Made by a program: the position numbers and the translations under genes. Positions 8,522 through 17,830 of a DNA stretch of 64,000 bases are shown one piece after another. The DNA comes from CAKZSB01 sp964573105 (GTDB lineage Bacteria; Pseudomonadota; Gammaproteobacteria; Granulosicoccales; Granulosicoccaceae): positions 1-64,000 of the forward strand of contig CAZNIS010000020.1 in the NCBI GenBank assembly GCA_964573105.1. The letters run 5' to 3'. Positions within the stretch are counted from its first letter, which is position 1; each line of letters opens with the position of its first letter. Under the pieces are notes generated by a model, which was not told the origin of the DNA, did not search any database, and saw only the letters and a list, made by a program, of their open reading frames with translations.

Positions 8522-9829
8522 CTACAGTAACGCTGTGGTCAGTGATGGCACCAATATCACGGCGATCAATACCACCAGCATCATCAGCGCGAAGGGGGCG
8601 GCGCCGGCGAAGATGTCGCCAAGGCTTATGGACGGATCGTTCAATGAGCTTTTAATCACAAACACTGAGATGCCGAACGGTGGTGTAAGCAATCCGATCT
8701 CAACAGCCAGCACGGTGACGATGCCAAACCAGATCAGGTTGGCATCAAGGCCTGTCACAACTGGCAGCATCAGCGGCACCATGATCAGCATGATTGATGC
8801 GGAGTCGAGAATCGTACCCATCAGAATCACCGCGCCCACATAGGCGAGAATGATCGACCAGTAGCCCAGATCGCTTTCGGCCACAAACGAACCAAAGCCC
8901 GCCGGCAGTCCGGAGAGCGCGAGCATGCGTGAATACATTTGTGCAGCGATGATCAGCAAGCAAATGGAGGCGGTGACAAGACCTGTGTCGGTCAGTACGC
9001 GTTTGAAATCGGGCCAGGTCAGTTTGCGACGCACGAGGCCAATAACTATCGCACCGAGACAGCCTGTGGCGCCGGCTTCTATCGGGGTAAACACACCGGC
9101 ATAGATGCCGCCCAGCACCATGGTAACAAGGGTTGCAATTGGTAGGGCCTTGGCGGCGATTTCTCGCGTGGTGAGCGGTGCGGCTTGTGCATCGGTTTTA
9201 ACCTCACCGACAAAACCGGGCCACAGCCGCGCCATCGCGATCACACCGACAGCGAATACCAGGGCCAGCAACAGACCGGGCAATATTCCGGCGATGAACA
9301 GATCGCCAACCGATTGTTCGGTCAGCAAACCGTAGAGGATCAGCAGTAGACTCGGTGGTATCAGCATCCCGAGCACCGAGGAGCCCGCCACCACACCCAC
9401 TGCAAAGCGCTTGGCGTAACCGTGGCGCACCATTTCCGGCACCGCGATGCGGGTGAACACGGCTGCAGAGGCGATCGAGATACCAGTGACGGCTGCAAAG
9501 ATTGCGTTGGCGCCGACTGTTCCCACACCCAGTCCACCGCGAACGCGGCGAAATAAGTGGTTGGCTACATCAAACGCATCGCGTCCCATGCCGGTGACGG
9601 AGACGATATATCCCATCAGTACAAACAGCGGCACCACGCCGAAGAAATAGCTTGAAATCGTATCGGCAGCGGCCAGCGCGAGTAGTTTGGCGGCGAGTGT
9701 TGTCGAGCCTTTGATTGCCCACACGCCAATATATGAAACCAGCATCAGTGCAAAGGGCACCCACATGCCAGCGTATACCAGCACCAGAATGCCGGCCAGC
9801 GACGCCAGGCCGATTTCAAAGCTCGTCAT
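8522..9829 (-). CDS. dctM: TRAP transporter large permease (DctM)
   Basis: 435 residues from the ATG at 9829, overlapping dctQ by 14 bp. The extra 17 codons upstream are not needed for the family's usual N-terminus. About 11-13 hydrophobic helices run from FEIGLASLAGILVLVYAG to the C-terminal LMMLVVLIAVILVPSL. Typical DctM landmarks include FVLMGYIVSVTGM, LIPPSLLLILYG and LTPPFGISVFVIK. It forms the ion-driven channel of a tripartite ATP-independent periplasmic transporter with the adjacent DctQ and DctP. Confidence 0.92.
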   Translation of the reverse strand: MTSFEIGLASLAGILVLVYAGMWVPFALMLVSYIGVWAIKGSTTLAAKLLALAAADTISSYFFGVVPLFVLMGYIVSVTGMGRDAFDVANHLFRRVRGGLGVGTVGANAIFAAVTGISIASAAVFTRIAVPEMVRHGYAKRFAVGVVAGSSVLGMLIPPSLLLILYGLLTEQSVGDLFIAGILPGLLLALVFAVGVIAMARLWPGFVGEVKTDAQAAPLTTREIAAKALPIATLVTMVLGGIYAGVFTPIEAGATGCLGAIVIGLVRRKLTWPDFKRVLTDTGLVTASICLLIIAAQMYSRMLALSGLPAGFGSFVAESDLGYWSIILAYVGAVILMGTILDSASIMLIMVPLMLPVVTGLDANLIWFGIVTVLAVEIGLLTPPFGISVFVIKSSLNDPSISLGDIFAGAAPFALMMLVVLIAVILVPSLTTALL

Positions 9830-10406
9830 GCTGTGCGGTGTGCGGCAGTGGCTTGCCGCTATAGAGTGAGTAGCCTGCACGCAGCAAATGGATGATCAGT
9901 TGCACGATCAGTGCGGCACAGCCGATCAGTATGATCAATTTGACTGGCCAGACCGGTGCGGTGAAATCACCAATCGTGCCCTCGTAGGTTTTACGCACCC
10001 AGGATTTTATAAACAGCGGCCAGCTTGCCAGCAACAGTTGCAATACAATCGCAGCGGCGCCGAGGCTGAAGACGATTTCCATCAAGGCACGGGCGCGTGG
10101 CGATTTGCGTTGCACTAGTGATGGCAGTGCATCGGTGCGAGTCAGCCGGCCCTGCCGAAAGGTGTGGGCGATCTGCAGAAAGACGATTGCAACAATCGAC
10201 ATTGACACCATTTCCGGCACGCCGGAGATCGGTTTGTCAAACAGGCTGCGGCCGATCACATCGGCGTTGACCAGCAGCATGATGGCAACGATCAACAGGG
10301 TGCCGAGTACGTTCAGTGCCTGAGTGATGCGATCAAACAGGGCGGCGCTGTGGTACAGCCATGCGGGCCCGCCGGTGTCCGCCGGCGGGTTGGAATCAAA
10401 TGGCAT
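9816..10406 (-). CDS. dctQ: TRAP transporter small permease (DctQ)
   Basis: 196 residues, four hydrophobic segments (about 30-52, 65-83, 107-127 and 150-170) as in DctQ proteins. The family signature region VNADVIGRSLFDKPISGVPE is present. It bridges DctP and DctM in the inner membrane. It starts 12 bp after dctP and overlaps dctM, so the subunits are translationally coupled. Confidence 0.9.
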   Translation of the reverse strand: MPFDSNPPADTGGPAWLYHSAALFDRITQALNVLGTLLIVAIMLLVNADVIGRSLFDKPISGVPEMVSMSIVAIVFLQIAHTFRQGRLTRTDALPSLVQRKSPRARALMEIVFSLGAAAIVLQLLLASWPLFIKSWVRKTYEGTIGDFTAPVWPVKLIILIGCAALIVQLIIHLLRAGYSLYSGKPLPHTAQHDEL

Positions 10407-10418
10407 GGTGCGCTTGTG

Positions 10419-11474
10419 TTATTCCTTGTCCCAGTCTCTAACCGGCGTAGCACCGGCCGCGCGCATGGTGTCGAGATAGGTTTTCATCACCGCAGTACCG
10501 GGCTTGCCTTCGCTGTCGAGGCGTTCAGCCCAGACTTTGGCGACGTTGTCCATACCGCCAGCCCACTGCTTGCGAAACGCATCGTCTACCTCGGTCACCG
10601 TGGCGCCTTTTTCCTGCATCATGGCGAGGAACTTGGTAACTGATGCATCGAGATCTTTGTGATAGGCGATGCGATCGGCGATGGCTGCGTCGCGCAGTGC
10701 CTGTTGTACGACCTCGGGTTGGGCGTCGAACCAGTCCTTGTTGGCAGCGATGCCACCGGCATACTGAGCGCCGAAGCCAACCTTGGTGATGTGCGGCGCC
10801 ACTTCGTACAGCTTGCCGGGCAGTGCCGCCGAGGCGAACACGATCACGCCATCGTAGACGCCGGTTTTCAGTTCGTTGTAGTAGGTGGTGAGATTGCCGG
10901 ATACGCCGACTGCACCGGTGCCCTTCAACCAGTTTACAGCCGGGCCAGGCGCACCGATTTTAAGACCATTGAGATCTTCGATGCTGGCAATCGGGTTCTT
11001 TGTCATCAGTAGATAGTCGTCAATGCCAATGGCGCCGCCCAGATACTCAACGCCATTTTCCTCCCACGAGGCGCGCATGTCCGGATTGGAAATGTGCAGT
11101 TCGTCCATCAGTTCGGAGATGCGGGTGGAATCTGAAGAGACAAATGGCGTGAAGTAGGTGACGTTCTGCACAGCGAGCTTGGCCGGATCGAACAGGCTTG
11201 AGACCAGGCCGATTTCTGCCAGCCCCTCTTCGACGGCCTCCAGCGCATCACCCACCTTGGCCAGTGAGCCGCCGTATTGCGGATCCCAGCTAATGCTGTG
11301 ACCGCTGCCTTCAAGCGCCTTGTCGACGGCGGGCATGAAGGTATCGTTGAAGTGTTTTACCCATCTGAACACCGGCGGGTGGCCGGCGACGGCGGTGACG
11401 CTGATGTCATCAGCACGCAGATTTGAGCTTGCCAGTGTGGCGGCAACGAGCGCAGTGGCGACGAGTGCTTTCAT
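10419..11474 (-). CDS. dctP: TRAP transporter substrate-binding protein (DctP)
   Basis: 351 residues. Start chosen at 11474 because an excellent AGGAGG site lies 6-7 bp upstream and the protein then begins with a clean signal peptide (MKALVATALVAATLASSNLRA). The mature part is a DctP/extracytoplasmic solute receptor fold; GIDDYLLMTKNPIASIEDLNGLKIGAPG matches the central conserved block. Substrate unknown; the downstream cyclase suggests an organic acid or amide. First gene of the operon, so the promoter should lie between 11475 and 11545. Confidence 0.9.
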   Translation of the reverse strand: MKALVATALVAATLASSNLRADDISVTAVAGHPPVFRWVKHFNDTFMPAVDKALEGSGHSISWDPQYGGSLAKVGDALEAVEEGLAEIGLVSSLFDPAKLAVQNVTYFTPFVSSDSTRISELMDELHISNPDMRASWEENGVEYLGGAIGIDDYLLMTKNPIASIEDLNGLKIGAPGPAVNWLKGTGAVGVSGNLTTYYNELKTGVYDGVIVFASAALPGKLYEVAPHITKVGFGAQYAGGIAANKDWFDAQPEVVQQALRDAAIADRIAYHKDLDASVTKFLAMMQEKGATVTEVDDAFRKQWAGGMDNVAKVWAERLDSEGKPGTAVMKTYLDTMRAAGATPVRDWDKE

Positions 11475-11545
11475 GTTGATTTCCTCCTGTGGTGTCCCGG
11501 TCAAGGGTCGCACCCAGTATCGCGCAAATCAAACACGCACGACAA

Positions 11546-12025
11546 CTATTGCCGCAAGCTGCGTGCAGTTGCAATGATCGCGATGAGAAATGCCAGCGTA
11601 CTGGTTAGGGTGCGCAGGTGGTTCCAGAGCGTCCAGCGCGATGAGTAATCGCGCCACAGGCTAGCCAAATCGCCTGTGTCGGCGGCGGCGAGTGCGTCGT
11701 TCATCGGCACGTGTAGTCGTGTGGTAACAATGACTGTAGTCGCCATCAGCAGCAGCGCTGCAAGCCATAGGACGACGTTGCTGCGTTGAGACAATGCGAA
11801 GACGGTGGTAATAAACAGCGCCAGTGGCGCGCCAAAGAAAATCAGCGCAAACCAGCCAGAACGGATATTGGCGTTGATCGAGCGCATGGCTTCGATTGCC
11901 GCAGCGGGATCGATAAGATCCAGACTGCCGGTGATGGTGAACGACCAGGTATAAAAGAAACCGGCGTTCAGACCAGTCAGCAGTGTGGTGAAACAGGCGA
12001 GTGAGAATAATCCCTTATTGCTCAT
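11546..12025 (-). CDS. DUF1772 (anthrone-oxygenase-like) membrane protein
   Basis: 159 residues with four predicted helices (about 8-30, 57-77, 83-101 and 138-156). It matches the DUF1772 layout: GLNAGFFYTWSFTI at the N-terminus, LHVPMNDALAA in the middle and WNHLRTLTSTLAFLIAIIA at the end. Fungal relatives are called anthrone oxygenases, but bacterial members have no established role. Same strand as the TRAP operon and 71 bp upstream of dctP; it may be cotranscribed. Confidence 0.75.
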   Translation of the reverse strand: MSNKGLFSLACFTTLLTGLNAGFFYTWSFTITGSLDLIDPAAAIEAMRSINANIRSGWFALIFFGAPLALFITTVFALSQRSNVVLWLAALLLMATTVIVTTRLHVPMNDALAAADTGDLASLWRDYSSRWTLWNHLRTLTSTLAFLIAIIATARSLRQ

Positions 12026-12092
12026 GGATTGTTTTAGTCCGATTGCGTCGTTGGTAGTTTATCCCGAACGGCACCGGTGCAGGCAATTGTAG

Positions 12093-12260
12093 GTAGGGCA
12101 AAGCCAGCGTGTGGGTTGGCACTGCTTCAAAACCAGCACTGCAGCCAAATGTTTACCAGCTTCAAGACCGCGTGCCCAGCAATGGTGGGAGGGGGCTTTT
12201 GGTTTTAATGTCGGGCACGCATTGCGCCGCGATGCTGTGGCCCGACCAACGCCCGTCCTA
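12093..12260 (+). repeat. Composite REP element, copy e (full length, diverged 3' module)
   Basis: Starts GTAGGGCAAAGCCAGCG, contains the CGCGTGCCCAGCAATGGTGG core and a GTCGGGCACGC ... GCCCGACCAAC module. A G/T-rich tail like that after copy a follows. It lies between the DUF1772 start and the oxidoreductase 3' end. Confidence 0.8.
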
Positions 12261-12288
12261 CGGTTTTTCGGTGTGGTGTTCGGTATAT

Positions 12289-12480
12289 TTTCCCGTTTGG
12301 CATATTCGCCCAGCGGGGCTGGGCATCCCACGAGCAGCACTTGTGGGACCTGGTCTCCGACCGGGGAATAAGTGTTTTTAGCATTCCCGCAAGGCTCGTT
12401 CGCCCTGTGGGGCTGGCCTCCCACCGAAGTACTTGTGGGACCTGAGCCCCGCTTAGGGAAAAGCCTGTGTGGCATTTTCG
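12289..12480 (+). repeat. Tandem hairpin repeat, two ~92-bp units
   Basis: Same family as 2507-2730: TGTGGGACC words start at about 12342 and 12434 (92-bp period), with TCCCAC...GTGGGA stems. Unit 1 carries GGGACCTGGTCTCCGACC. The second unit is diverged and runs up to the stop codon of the oxidoreductase at 12481. Confidence 0.75.
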
Positions 12481-13830
12481 TTAAAGCGAATCCTGAAACT
12501 TGTACCACGCGATCGATGGTGCGAGAAACCAGGGCTTTCGGCGGTAGTAAAAGCGGCCTTTGAATTCGGTTTGCGAAAAGGCGGCGGGCAGGGTATCGGT
12601 TCCCAGGATGCTGCGCGCGAGCCGTGTGCCGGAGTAGCCGGATAGCGATACGCCGGAGCCGCAGTAGCCGGCGGCGTAATGAATGCCGTCTCGGCAACCC
12701 AGATGCGGCATGGAGTCGAAGGTGTAGGCGACAAATCCCATCCATGCGTGGCTGACTTTAGTGTGCGACAACTCCGGAAAGCGATTGATCAACTGATTGT
12801 GCAGGGCGGGTACGGCGGGTGTGGGATCGCTTTCGGTGATCGACACACGGGCACCGAAGATGATGCGCTTGTTATCTTGCGAGGTGCGGTAGTAGACCAC
12901 CAGTTTGCGTGAGTCGGTGATCATGCGCTGCTTCGGGATCAGTCGCTCGACAAGTTCAACCGGCAGTTCTTCGGTAGCGATGATATAGCTGCCGATCGGG
13001 ATCAGTCGGCGGCGCAGCCACGGCATAATACCGGTTGAATAGCCATTGGTTGCCATTACCACATTACGCGCTTTAATTTTGCCGCGTGCGGTGCTGACGA
13101 CAAATCCATCGGTGGTTTTTTCAATACCGTTGACGGCGGCGTGGCTCGCCACTGTGGCACCACTTTCCAGCACGCGCTGTAATAATCCTGCATGGTATTT
13201 ACCCGGATGCAGGCTGCTGTGTTTGTGATAAAGAATGCCGCCGTGGTAACTGTCGCTGCCGATGCATTGATCCTGTTCGCTGCTCGGGATGATGTCGGCA
13301 TCCAGCGTCAGGCCTGGCGGCAGGTCGGTAAATTTTCCCGGTAGTGATTTAAATACCTTTTCATTGTGCGCGCCGTAAAAGCGGCCGCAGACCTGATAGT
13401 CGCAATCGATGTTTTCGCGCTGAACGAATTCACCGATCCACTGCAGCGCATCGTGTCCGTCGCCAATTACTCGGGCGCCGAGTTCGGGGCCGTATTTGGC
13501 CGACAGTTCGGCAAAGCCGGGTTTGATGCTCGAGCTGATCTGTCCGCCGTTGCGGGTACTGCAGCCAATGCCCGGCTGGCCGGATTCCAGCACCAGCGTG
13601 TCGCGTCCACCGCGTGCTAGCTCAAGGGCGGCGCACAGGCCGGTGTAGCCGGCACCGATGACGATCACATCAGCGCCAGCCGGTAGCGCCGGCAGTGCAT
13701 CCAGTTCGGCTTGCTCCGGGCTTGTGCCCGTGGGGCCCGACAATGGCGCCGCCTCCCACCAGTAGGGCTGGGGTTTGTAGTCGTCTGCCAGCAGCGAGGC
13801 GACGCGTGGATCATCGCGGTGATCTTGCAC
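12481..13830 (-). CDS. FAD-dependent amine oxidoreductase (PuuB/DAO family)
   Basis: 449 residues. The N-terminal SYWWEAAP-like segment precedes an FAD-binding Rossmann motif VIVIGAGYTGLCAALELA (about 54-71), then STRNGGQISS, the usual flavin-contact motif of gamma-glutamylputrescine oxidases. The C-terminal GIHYAAGYCGSGVSLSGYSG is the second FAD-binding signature. These enzymes oxidise amines such as gamma-glutamylputrescine to aldehydes with H2O2 release. Substrate not proven. GTG start. A link to the nearby guanidinobutyrase and aminotransferase (both leading toward GABA) is an inference. Confidence 0.82.
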   Translation of the reverse strand: MQDHRDDPRVASLLADDYKPQPYWWEAAPLSGPTGTSPEQAELDALPALPAGADVIVIGAGYTGLCAALELARGGRDTLVLESGQPGIGCSTRNGGQISSSIKPGFAELSAKYGPELGARVIGDGHDALQWIGEFVQRENIDCDYQVCGRFYGAHNEKVFKSLPGKFTDLPPGLTLDADIIPSSEQDQCIGSDSYHGGILYHKHSSLHPGKYHAGLLQRVLESGATVASHAAVNGIEKTTDGFVVSTARGKIKARNVVMATNGYSTGIMPWLRRRLIPIGSYIIATEELPVELVERLIPKQRMITDSRKLVVYYRTSQDNKRIIFGARVSITESDPTPAVPALHNQLINRFPELSHTKVSHAWMGFVAYTFDSMPHLGCRDGIHYAAGYCGSGVSLSGYSGTRLARSILGTDTLPAAFSQTEFKGRFYYRRKPWFLAPSIAWYKFQDSL

Positions 13831-14412
13831 GTGGAGCTATCCGTCGGATTTGCGGGTATGTTGAAACGCAGTCTACTGCAAGCGAATCGATCAGAGTAGC
13901 GCCGAAACGATAGATGGATTAGGGGTCAAAGCGATAATCGTGATGGCCCGTAACGACGTTGGCCAGAGGACAACCAAGATGACAACCCAGAGTACAACAT
14001 TAGGTTGTGGGAGCGGTGATTACGGGCGAGTTGGTGTGAGCGTTTTCTGAAGAGATGGAGCTAGCCTGCGATCTAGGTGAGGGTGGCCTGGCAGGTATTC
14101 CTGCACGGCTTGTTAGCAACGGTGATTCAACGGTGTAATGGATGTGTACCACCACTGGGGCGCCTGGCGCACACATCTGGACAAAGAGCCTCTTTAGGGC
14201 TGCTCCTTTGAGGTAAAATAGGGCGTATGACTTGCCAGTCGCTGCGCTGGAAACGCCGGATCTACGGGCAATTTCGCGATTGCCGGTGAGTCTGCGTTAC
14301 AAAGATTTGCAAAAGTTGCGTTGGGTTGCCTGTCGGTTCAACATAACTTCTGTGTCACACAAAGGGCCGTCGTGTCGACGGTTCAACTGAATATCTCAAC
14401 GGAGAGTAATAC
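13831..14412. other. 580-bp intergenic region upstream of the DUF533 gene
   Basis: No credible ORF and no copy of the window's repeat families. It should hold divergent promoters for the oxidoreductase (minus strand) and the DUF533 gene (plus strand). The only clear structure is a small palindrome near 14367. Confidence 0.6.
14367..14381. promoter_or_regulatory. Short palindrome in the 5' leader of the DUF533 gene
   Basis: CCGTCG-TGT-CGACGG, a perfect 6-bp stem ending 31 bp before the ATG at 14413. It could be an operator or an mRNA hairpin; the sequence alone does not decide. Confidence 0.3.
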
Positions 14413-15216
14413 ATGGGTAGTCTGGTCGGAACGCTTGGAAAAATCGCCATGGGCGCGTTGGTTGCCAAGGGCGTTGGCAAAATGATCTCCAACAAAGGTG
14501 GCGGTGGTGCAGGCGGCGGCGGTCTGGCTGATCTGCTCGGCAGCGCTATGGGCGGTAACCAGGGCGGCGGCGGCGGCCTCGGCGGCTTGCTGGGTGGCGC
14601 ACTCGCCGGTGGCAATCGCGGCGGTGGTGGCGGTGGCCTCGGCGGTCTGCTCTCGGGTGCACTGGCCGGTCAAGGCGGTGGCCAGCAAGGTGGCGCCGGT
14701 GGCCTGGGTGAACTGCTCAGCGGTGGTGGTCAGAAGGGTGGCGGTCTAGGCGGCCTGCTCGATTCCCTCGGCAGTGGTGGCGGTGGCGGCGGTGGTGGTG
14801 GCCTCGGCGATCTGCTGAACTCGGCGCTGGCTGGCAATGCACCGCAACAGGTTGACCCATCTGCCGAGCAACAGGCCGAAGTGCTGCTGCGCGCGATGCT
14901 GAATGCGGCCAAGTCAGACGGGCAGTTTGACAAGATGGAACAGCAGAAGATCACCGAGCACCTGGATGACATCTCTCAGGAAGAGGCGGCGTTCGTACAA
15001 AACGAAATGCGCCAGCCACTCGATGTCGATGCGTTTGTTCGTTCGGTACCGCAGGGCATGGAACAGCAGGTCTACATGATGTCGCTGCTGGCGATCGATC
15101 TGGATTCTCAGGCTGAAGCGCAGTATCTGGACAAGCTTGCCAAGGGATTGAACATCTCGCAGCAGGCGAGCAACCAGATTCACCAGCAAGTGGGTGCACC
15201 GACGCTATACGGCTAG
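14413..15216 (+). CDS. DUF533 (YebE/TerB-like) protein with Gly-rich N-terminal half
   Basis: 267 residues. The first 150 are built of imperfect GGxLGGLLxGALAG-type repeats with runs of up to nine glycines. The last ~110 residues form the all-helical DUF533/TerB-like domain (EQQAEVLLRAMLNAAKSDGQ, ISQEEAAFVQNEM, YMMSLLAIDLDSQAEAQYLD). The start has GGAGAG 7 bp upstream. YebE homologues are inner-membrane-associated proteins of unknown role. The Gly-rich region is much longer than in E. coli YebE. A strong terminator follows. Confidence 0.85.
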   Translation: MGSLVGTLGKIAMGALVAKGVGKMISNKGGGGAGGGGLADLLGSAMGGNQGGGGGLGGLLGGALAGGNRGGGGGGLGGLLSGALAGQGGGQQGGAGGLGELLSGGGQKGGGLGGLLDSLGSGGGGGGGGGLGDLLNSALAGNAPQQVDPSAEQQAEVLLRAMLNAAKSDGQFDKMEQQKITEHLDDISQEEAAFVQNEMRQPLDVDAFVRSVPQGMEQQVYMMSLLAIDLDSQAEAQYLDKLAKGLNISQQASNQIHQQVGAPTLYG

Positions 15217-15296
15217 GCTGACCGCTCATCCAGGCGTCGAAGACGTTTGAGTGTAGGTAGTTTGCGGCAATGACACTGCCGCTGTGATGTAGAAAA

Positions 15297-15322
15297 TGCC
15301 CGCGTCATGCGGGCATTTTTTT
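15297..15322. terminator. Rho-independent terminator
   Basis: TGCCCGC-GTCAT-GCGGGCA hairpin followed by seven T; AAAA precedes the stem, so it may work in both directions. It lies between the convergent DUF533 and acyl-CoA synthetase genes. Confidence 0.9.
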
Positions 15323-15344
15323 GTCTGCGATTTTTTGTCTGTGA

Positions 15345-16979
15345 TCAGGCTTCGTCGCGCAGTTCGACGCGGCGTATTTTTGCCGAGATGGTTTTGGGCA
15401 GTGAATCGCGATAGGCGATCTCGCGCGGGTATTTATAGGGCGCGGTGGTGGTTTTGACGAAGTCCTGAATTTCCTGTGTCAGTTCGTCGCTTGCGGTATA
15501 GCCTTCGCCCAGCACGACGAAAGCCTTGACGATGTGCCCGCGCAGTTCGTCCGGCTTGCCGACCACAGCCGACTCGACGATCGCCGGGTGTTCCATTAAT
15601 ACACTCTCCACTTCAAACGGGCTGATGCGGTAGCCTGCCGAACTGATGATGTCGTCGGAACGGCCGACGAACCAGATATAGCCGTCGGCGTCGCGAGTAG
15701 CGGTGTCACCGGTGTAGTAAAAGCCGTTCTTGAACGCTGCGCGATTGCGCACGGTGCGAGTTTCGTAGTAGCCGTCGAACAAACCCAGCGGTGCCGGATC
15801 GGTCACGCGCAGAGCGATATGGCCAATTTCATCGTCTGCAACCGGCTTGCCGTCGTCGTCGACAATCTGCACGTCAAAGCCTGGTACCGGCTTGCCCATC
15901 GAGCCGTGGCGCACTTCAAGCCCTGGCCGGTTGGCGACGATATTCACCGTCTCGGTCTGGCCGTAGCCGTCGTGAATCGTGGTGCCAGTGGCCGTCTCCC
16001 AGATGCGGATCGCCTCCGGGTTGAGTGGTTCACCAGCGCTGACGGTATGGCGGATCGAGGATAGATCAAAGCCGGTCAGATCCATTTGCGCAAACATGCG
16101 AAACACCGTGGGAGGCGCACAGAAGGTGGTGACGCCGAGCTTTTTGATCAGGTTCAGGTGCAGATCGGCATCGAAGCCGCTGCCGTTGTACAGCACCATA
16201 GCGCTGCCCATGATCCACGGGCCATAGACCATGCCCCAGGCCGCCTTGGCCCAGCCGGTATCCGACAGCGTCCAGTGCAGATCATCCTGTTTGAGGTCGA
16301 GCCAGAACGCACCGGTGGCCAGATGCGCCAGGCCGTAGCTGTAGTCTCGCGGCACGAGCTTCGGATCTGATGTGGTGCCGGACGTGAAGTAGGCCATCAT
16401 CAGATCGTCGTTGCGATTGCTGCCGGCGTCTTCTCGCGTGAAGGTGGAGGTTGTGCCGGCCAGTGCGTCATCGTAGCTGACCCAGCCATCCGCCGCCGCG
16501 CCAACGACAATGAAATGTTTGAGCGTGGGGCAGTTGGCGCGAATCGCATCGATTTTGTCGACGTGTTCGGCGCTTACGATCACGGTGCTGGCGTCGGCCT
16601 TTTTCACCCGGTATTCGATGTCTTTCGAGGTCAGCAGATTGGTGCCCGGCATCGACACCACGCCGGCCTTGGCGCAACCGATGATCACCTCGTACCACTG
16701 CGGGATGCGCGGCAGAATCACAACGGCAAACTCGCCGCGCTCAATGCCCTGTTGGCGCAGCGCCGAGGCGACCTGCGCGGAGCGCGCTTTGAGATCTGAA
16801 AAGCGGTGCTCGACGATCTCGCTGCCATCGGCGTTGACGGCGATGTAGGCGAGTTTGTCGTCGTGCTCGGCCTGGTAGTCGATCACATCGAACGCGAAGT
16901 TAAAGCCCTCCGGCACCTGAATTTCTGTGTTTCCCTCGGTGTTCAGTTGTTTCAGCACATCTTCTACGATCGGATTCAA
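15345..16979 (-). CDS. AMP-forming acyl-CoA synthetase (medium-chain/ACSM-like)
   Basis: 544 residues, normal for the ANL superfamily. P-loop-like motif TSGTTSDPKLVPRDYSY, the A5 motif DGYGQTE, A7/A8 YTGDTATRDADGYIWFVGR and DDIISSAGYRI, and the A10 catalytic lysine in PKTISAKIRR are all present. It activates a carboxylic acid to an acyl-CoA via an acyl-adenylate. The WTLSDTGWAKAAWG block resembles medium-chain synthetases of the ACSM/MacS type. TTG start at 16979, which could be wrong by a few codons. An SDR gene lies immediately upstream on the same strand. Confidence 0.88.
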   Translation of the reverse strand: MNPIVEDVLKQLNTEGNTEIQVPEGFNFAFDVIDYQAEHDDKLAYIAVNADGSEIVEHRFSDLKARSAQVASALRQQGIERGEFAVVILPRIPQWYEVIIGCAKAGVVSMPGTNLLTSKDIEYRVKKADASTVIVSAEHVDKIDAIRANCPTLKHFIVVGAAADGWVSYDDALAGTTSTFTREDAGSNRNDDLMMAYFTSGTTSDPKLVPRDYSYGLAHLATGAFWLDLKQDDLHWTLSDTGWAKAAWGMVYGPWIMGSAMVLYNGSGFDADLHLNLIKKLGVTTFCAPPTVFRMFAQMDLTGFDLSSIRHTVSAGEPLNPEAIRIWETATGTTIHDGYGQTETVNIVANRPGLEVRHGSMGKPVPGFDVQIVDDDGKPVADDEIGHIALRVTDPAPLGLFDGYYETRTVRNRAAFKNGFYYTGDTATRDADGYIWFVGRSDDIISSAGYRISPFEVESVLMEHPAIVESAVVGKPDELRGHIVKAFVVLGEGYTASDELTQEIQDFVKTTTAPYKYPREIAYRDSLPKTISAKIRRVELRDEA

Positions 16980-17021
16980 GGCAATCTCTCAGCGGTTTGG
17001 ATGTTGGCTTTTGGCGCAGGT

Positions 17022-17786
17022 TCAGTCGATCAGGCCGATTTTGCGGCGCACGTCTTCATCTCGCAGTGAGACTTCCTGACCGGCGTATTCGGCTGCCGCT
17101 TCGGTGCACAGCCAGACCAGCGCCCGGGCTGGCCAGGACGGGTCAATGTGTACGGCCGGATCCAGCTGGCTAACCGGGTTGATGCCGCTGGCCTTTATCA
17201 GCACCTGCATTTCGGTGGCGACGGTGCCGGGTGACAGGCCGATCACACGCACGCCGCGGGCGCTGGTTTCCTTGTCGGCGCAGCGGGTCAACATGTGGGC
17301 GGCGGCCTTGGCCGAGCAGTAGTGGCTCCAGCCTTCCATCGGCCCGTGGGCAGCACCCGAGCTGACGTTGATGATGATCCCCTTGTTTTGTTTCAGCATG
17401 ATCGGCAGCACCGCCCGAATACCGAAATAGACGCCCTTGTAGTTGATATCCGCGGCGTGTGCCCAGGCCTGCGGGTCAGAGGTTTCCAGGTGGCCGATCG
17501 GCTCGATCACACCGGCGTTATTGATCAGGATGTCCATCCGCCCGAAGGTGGATTCGCAGTGCGAGACCAGCGCCTGAACGTCTTTGTAGTTGCTGACATC
17601 GCAAGTCACTGCCTCGGCCTGACCGCCATTGTCGCGAATCACCTGCGCATTGTGGCGGATCTGTCCTTCGCTGCGTGCCGCCAGCATGACCATCGCACCG
17701 TTTTGGGCAAACTCGGCTGCTGCCGATGCACCAATACCTCGACTCGCGCCGGTTATGATCACGGCTTTGCCAGTCAGTTCGTGCAT
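17022..17786 (-). CDS. Short-chain dehydrogenase/reductase
   Basis: 254 residues from the ATG at 17786. The cofactor motif TGASRGIG is at residues 12-19, NNAG is in the central sheet, a serine precedes the catalytic YCSAK (YxxxK), and LSPGTVATEM follows as usual. NAD(P)-dependent oxidoreductase of the classical SDR family; substrate not predictable. 42 bp upstream of the acyl-CoA synthetase and probably cotranscribed, suggesting a joint role in acyl or hydroxyacyl metabolism. Confidence 0.87.
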   Translation of the reverse strand: MHELTGKAVIITGASRGIGASAAAEFAQNGAMVMLAARSEGQIRHNAQVIRDNGGQAEAVTCDVSNYKDVQALVSHCESTFGRMDILINNAGVIEPIGHLETSDPQAWAHAADINYKGVYFGIRAVLPIMLKQNKGIIINVSSGAAHGPMEGWSHYCSAKAAAHMLTRCADKETSARGVRVIGLSPGTVATEMQVLIKASGINPVSQLDPAVHIDPSWPARALVWLCTEAAAEYAGQEVSLRDEDVRRKIGLID

Positions 17787-17830
17787 TCGATTCTCCAGTT
17801 GATCGGTTGGCGCGATTATAGCGCGACGGC

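Noticed and set aside
12059..12745. 228-codon minus-strand ORF
   Set aside because: It spans REP copy e, the tandem hairpins and the oxidoreductase 3' end in another frame.
15345..16979. Acyl-CoA synthetase as DmdB of the DMSP demethylation pathway
   Set aside because: Its central motifs look like ACSM/MacS-type synthetases, and it is 16 kb from the DmdA-like gene.
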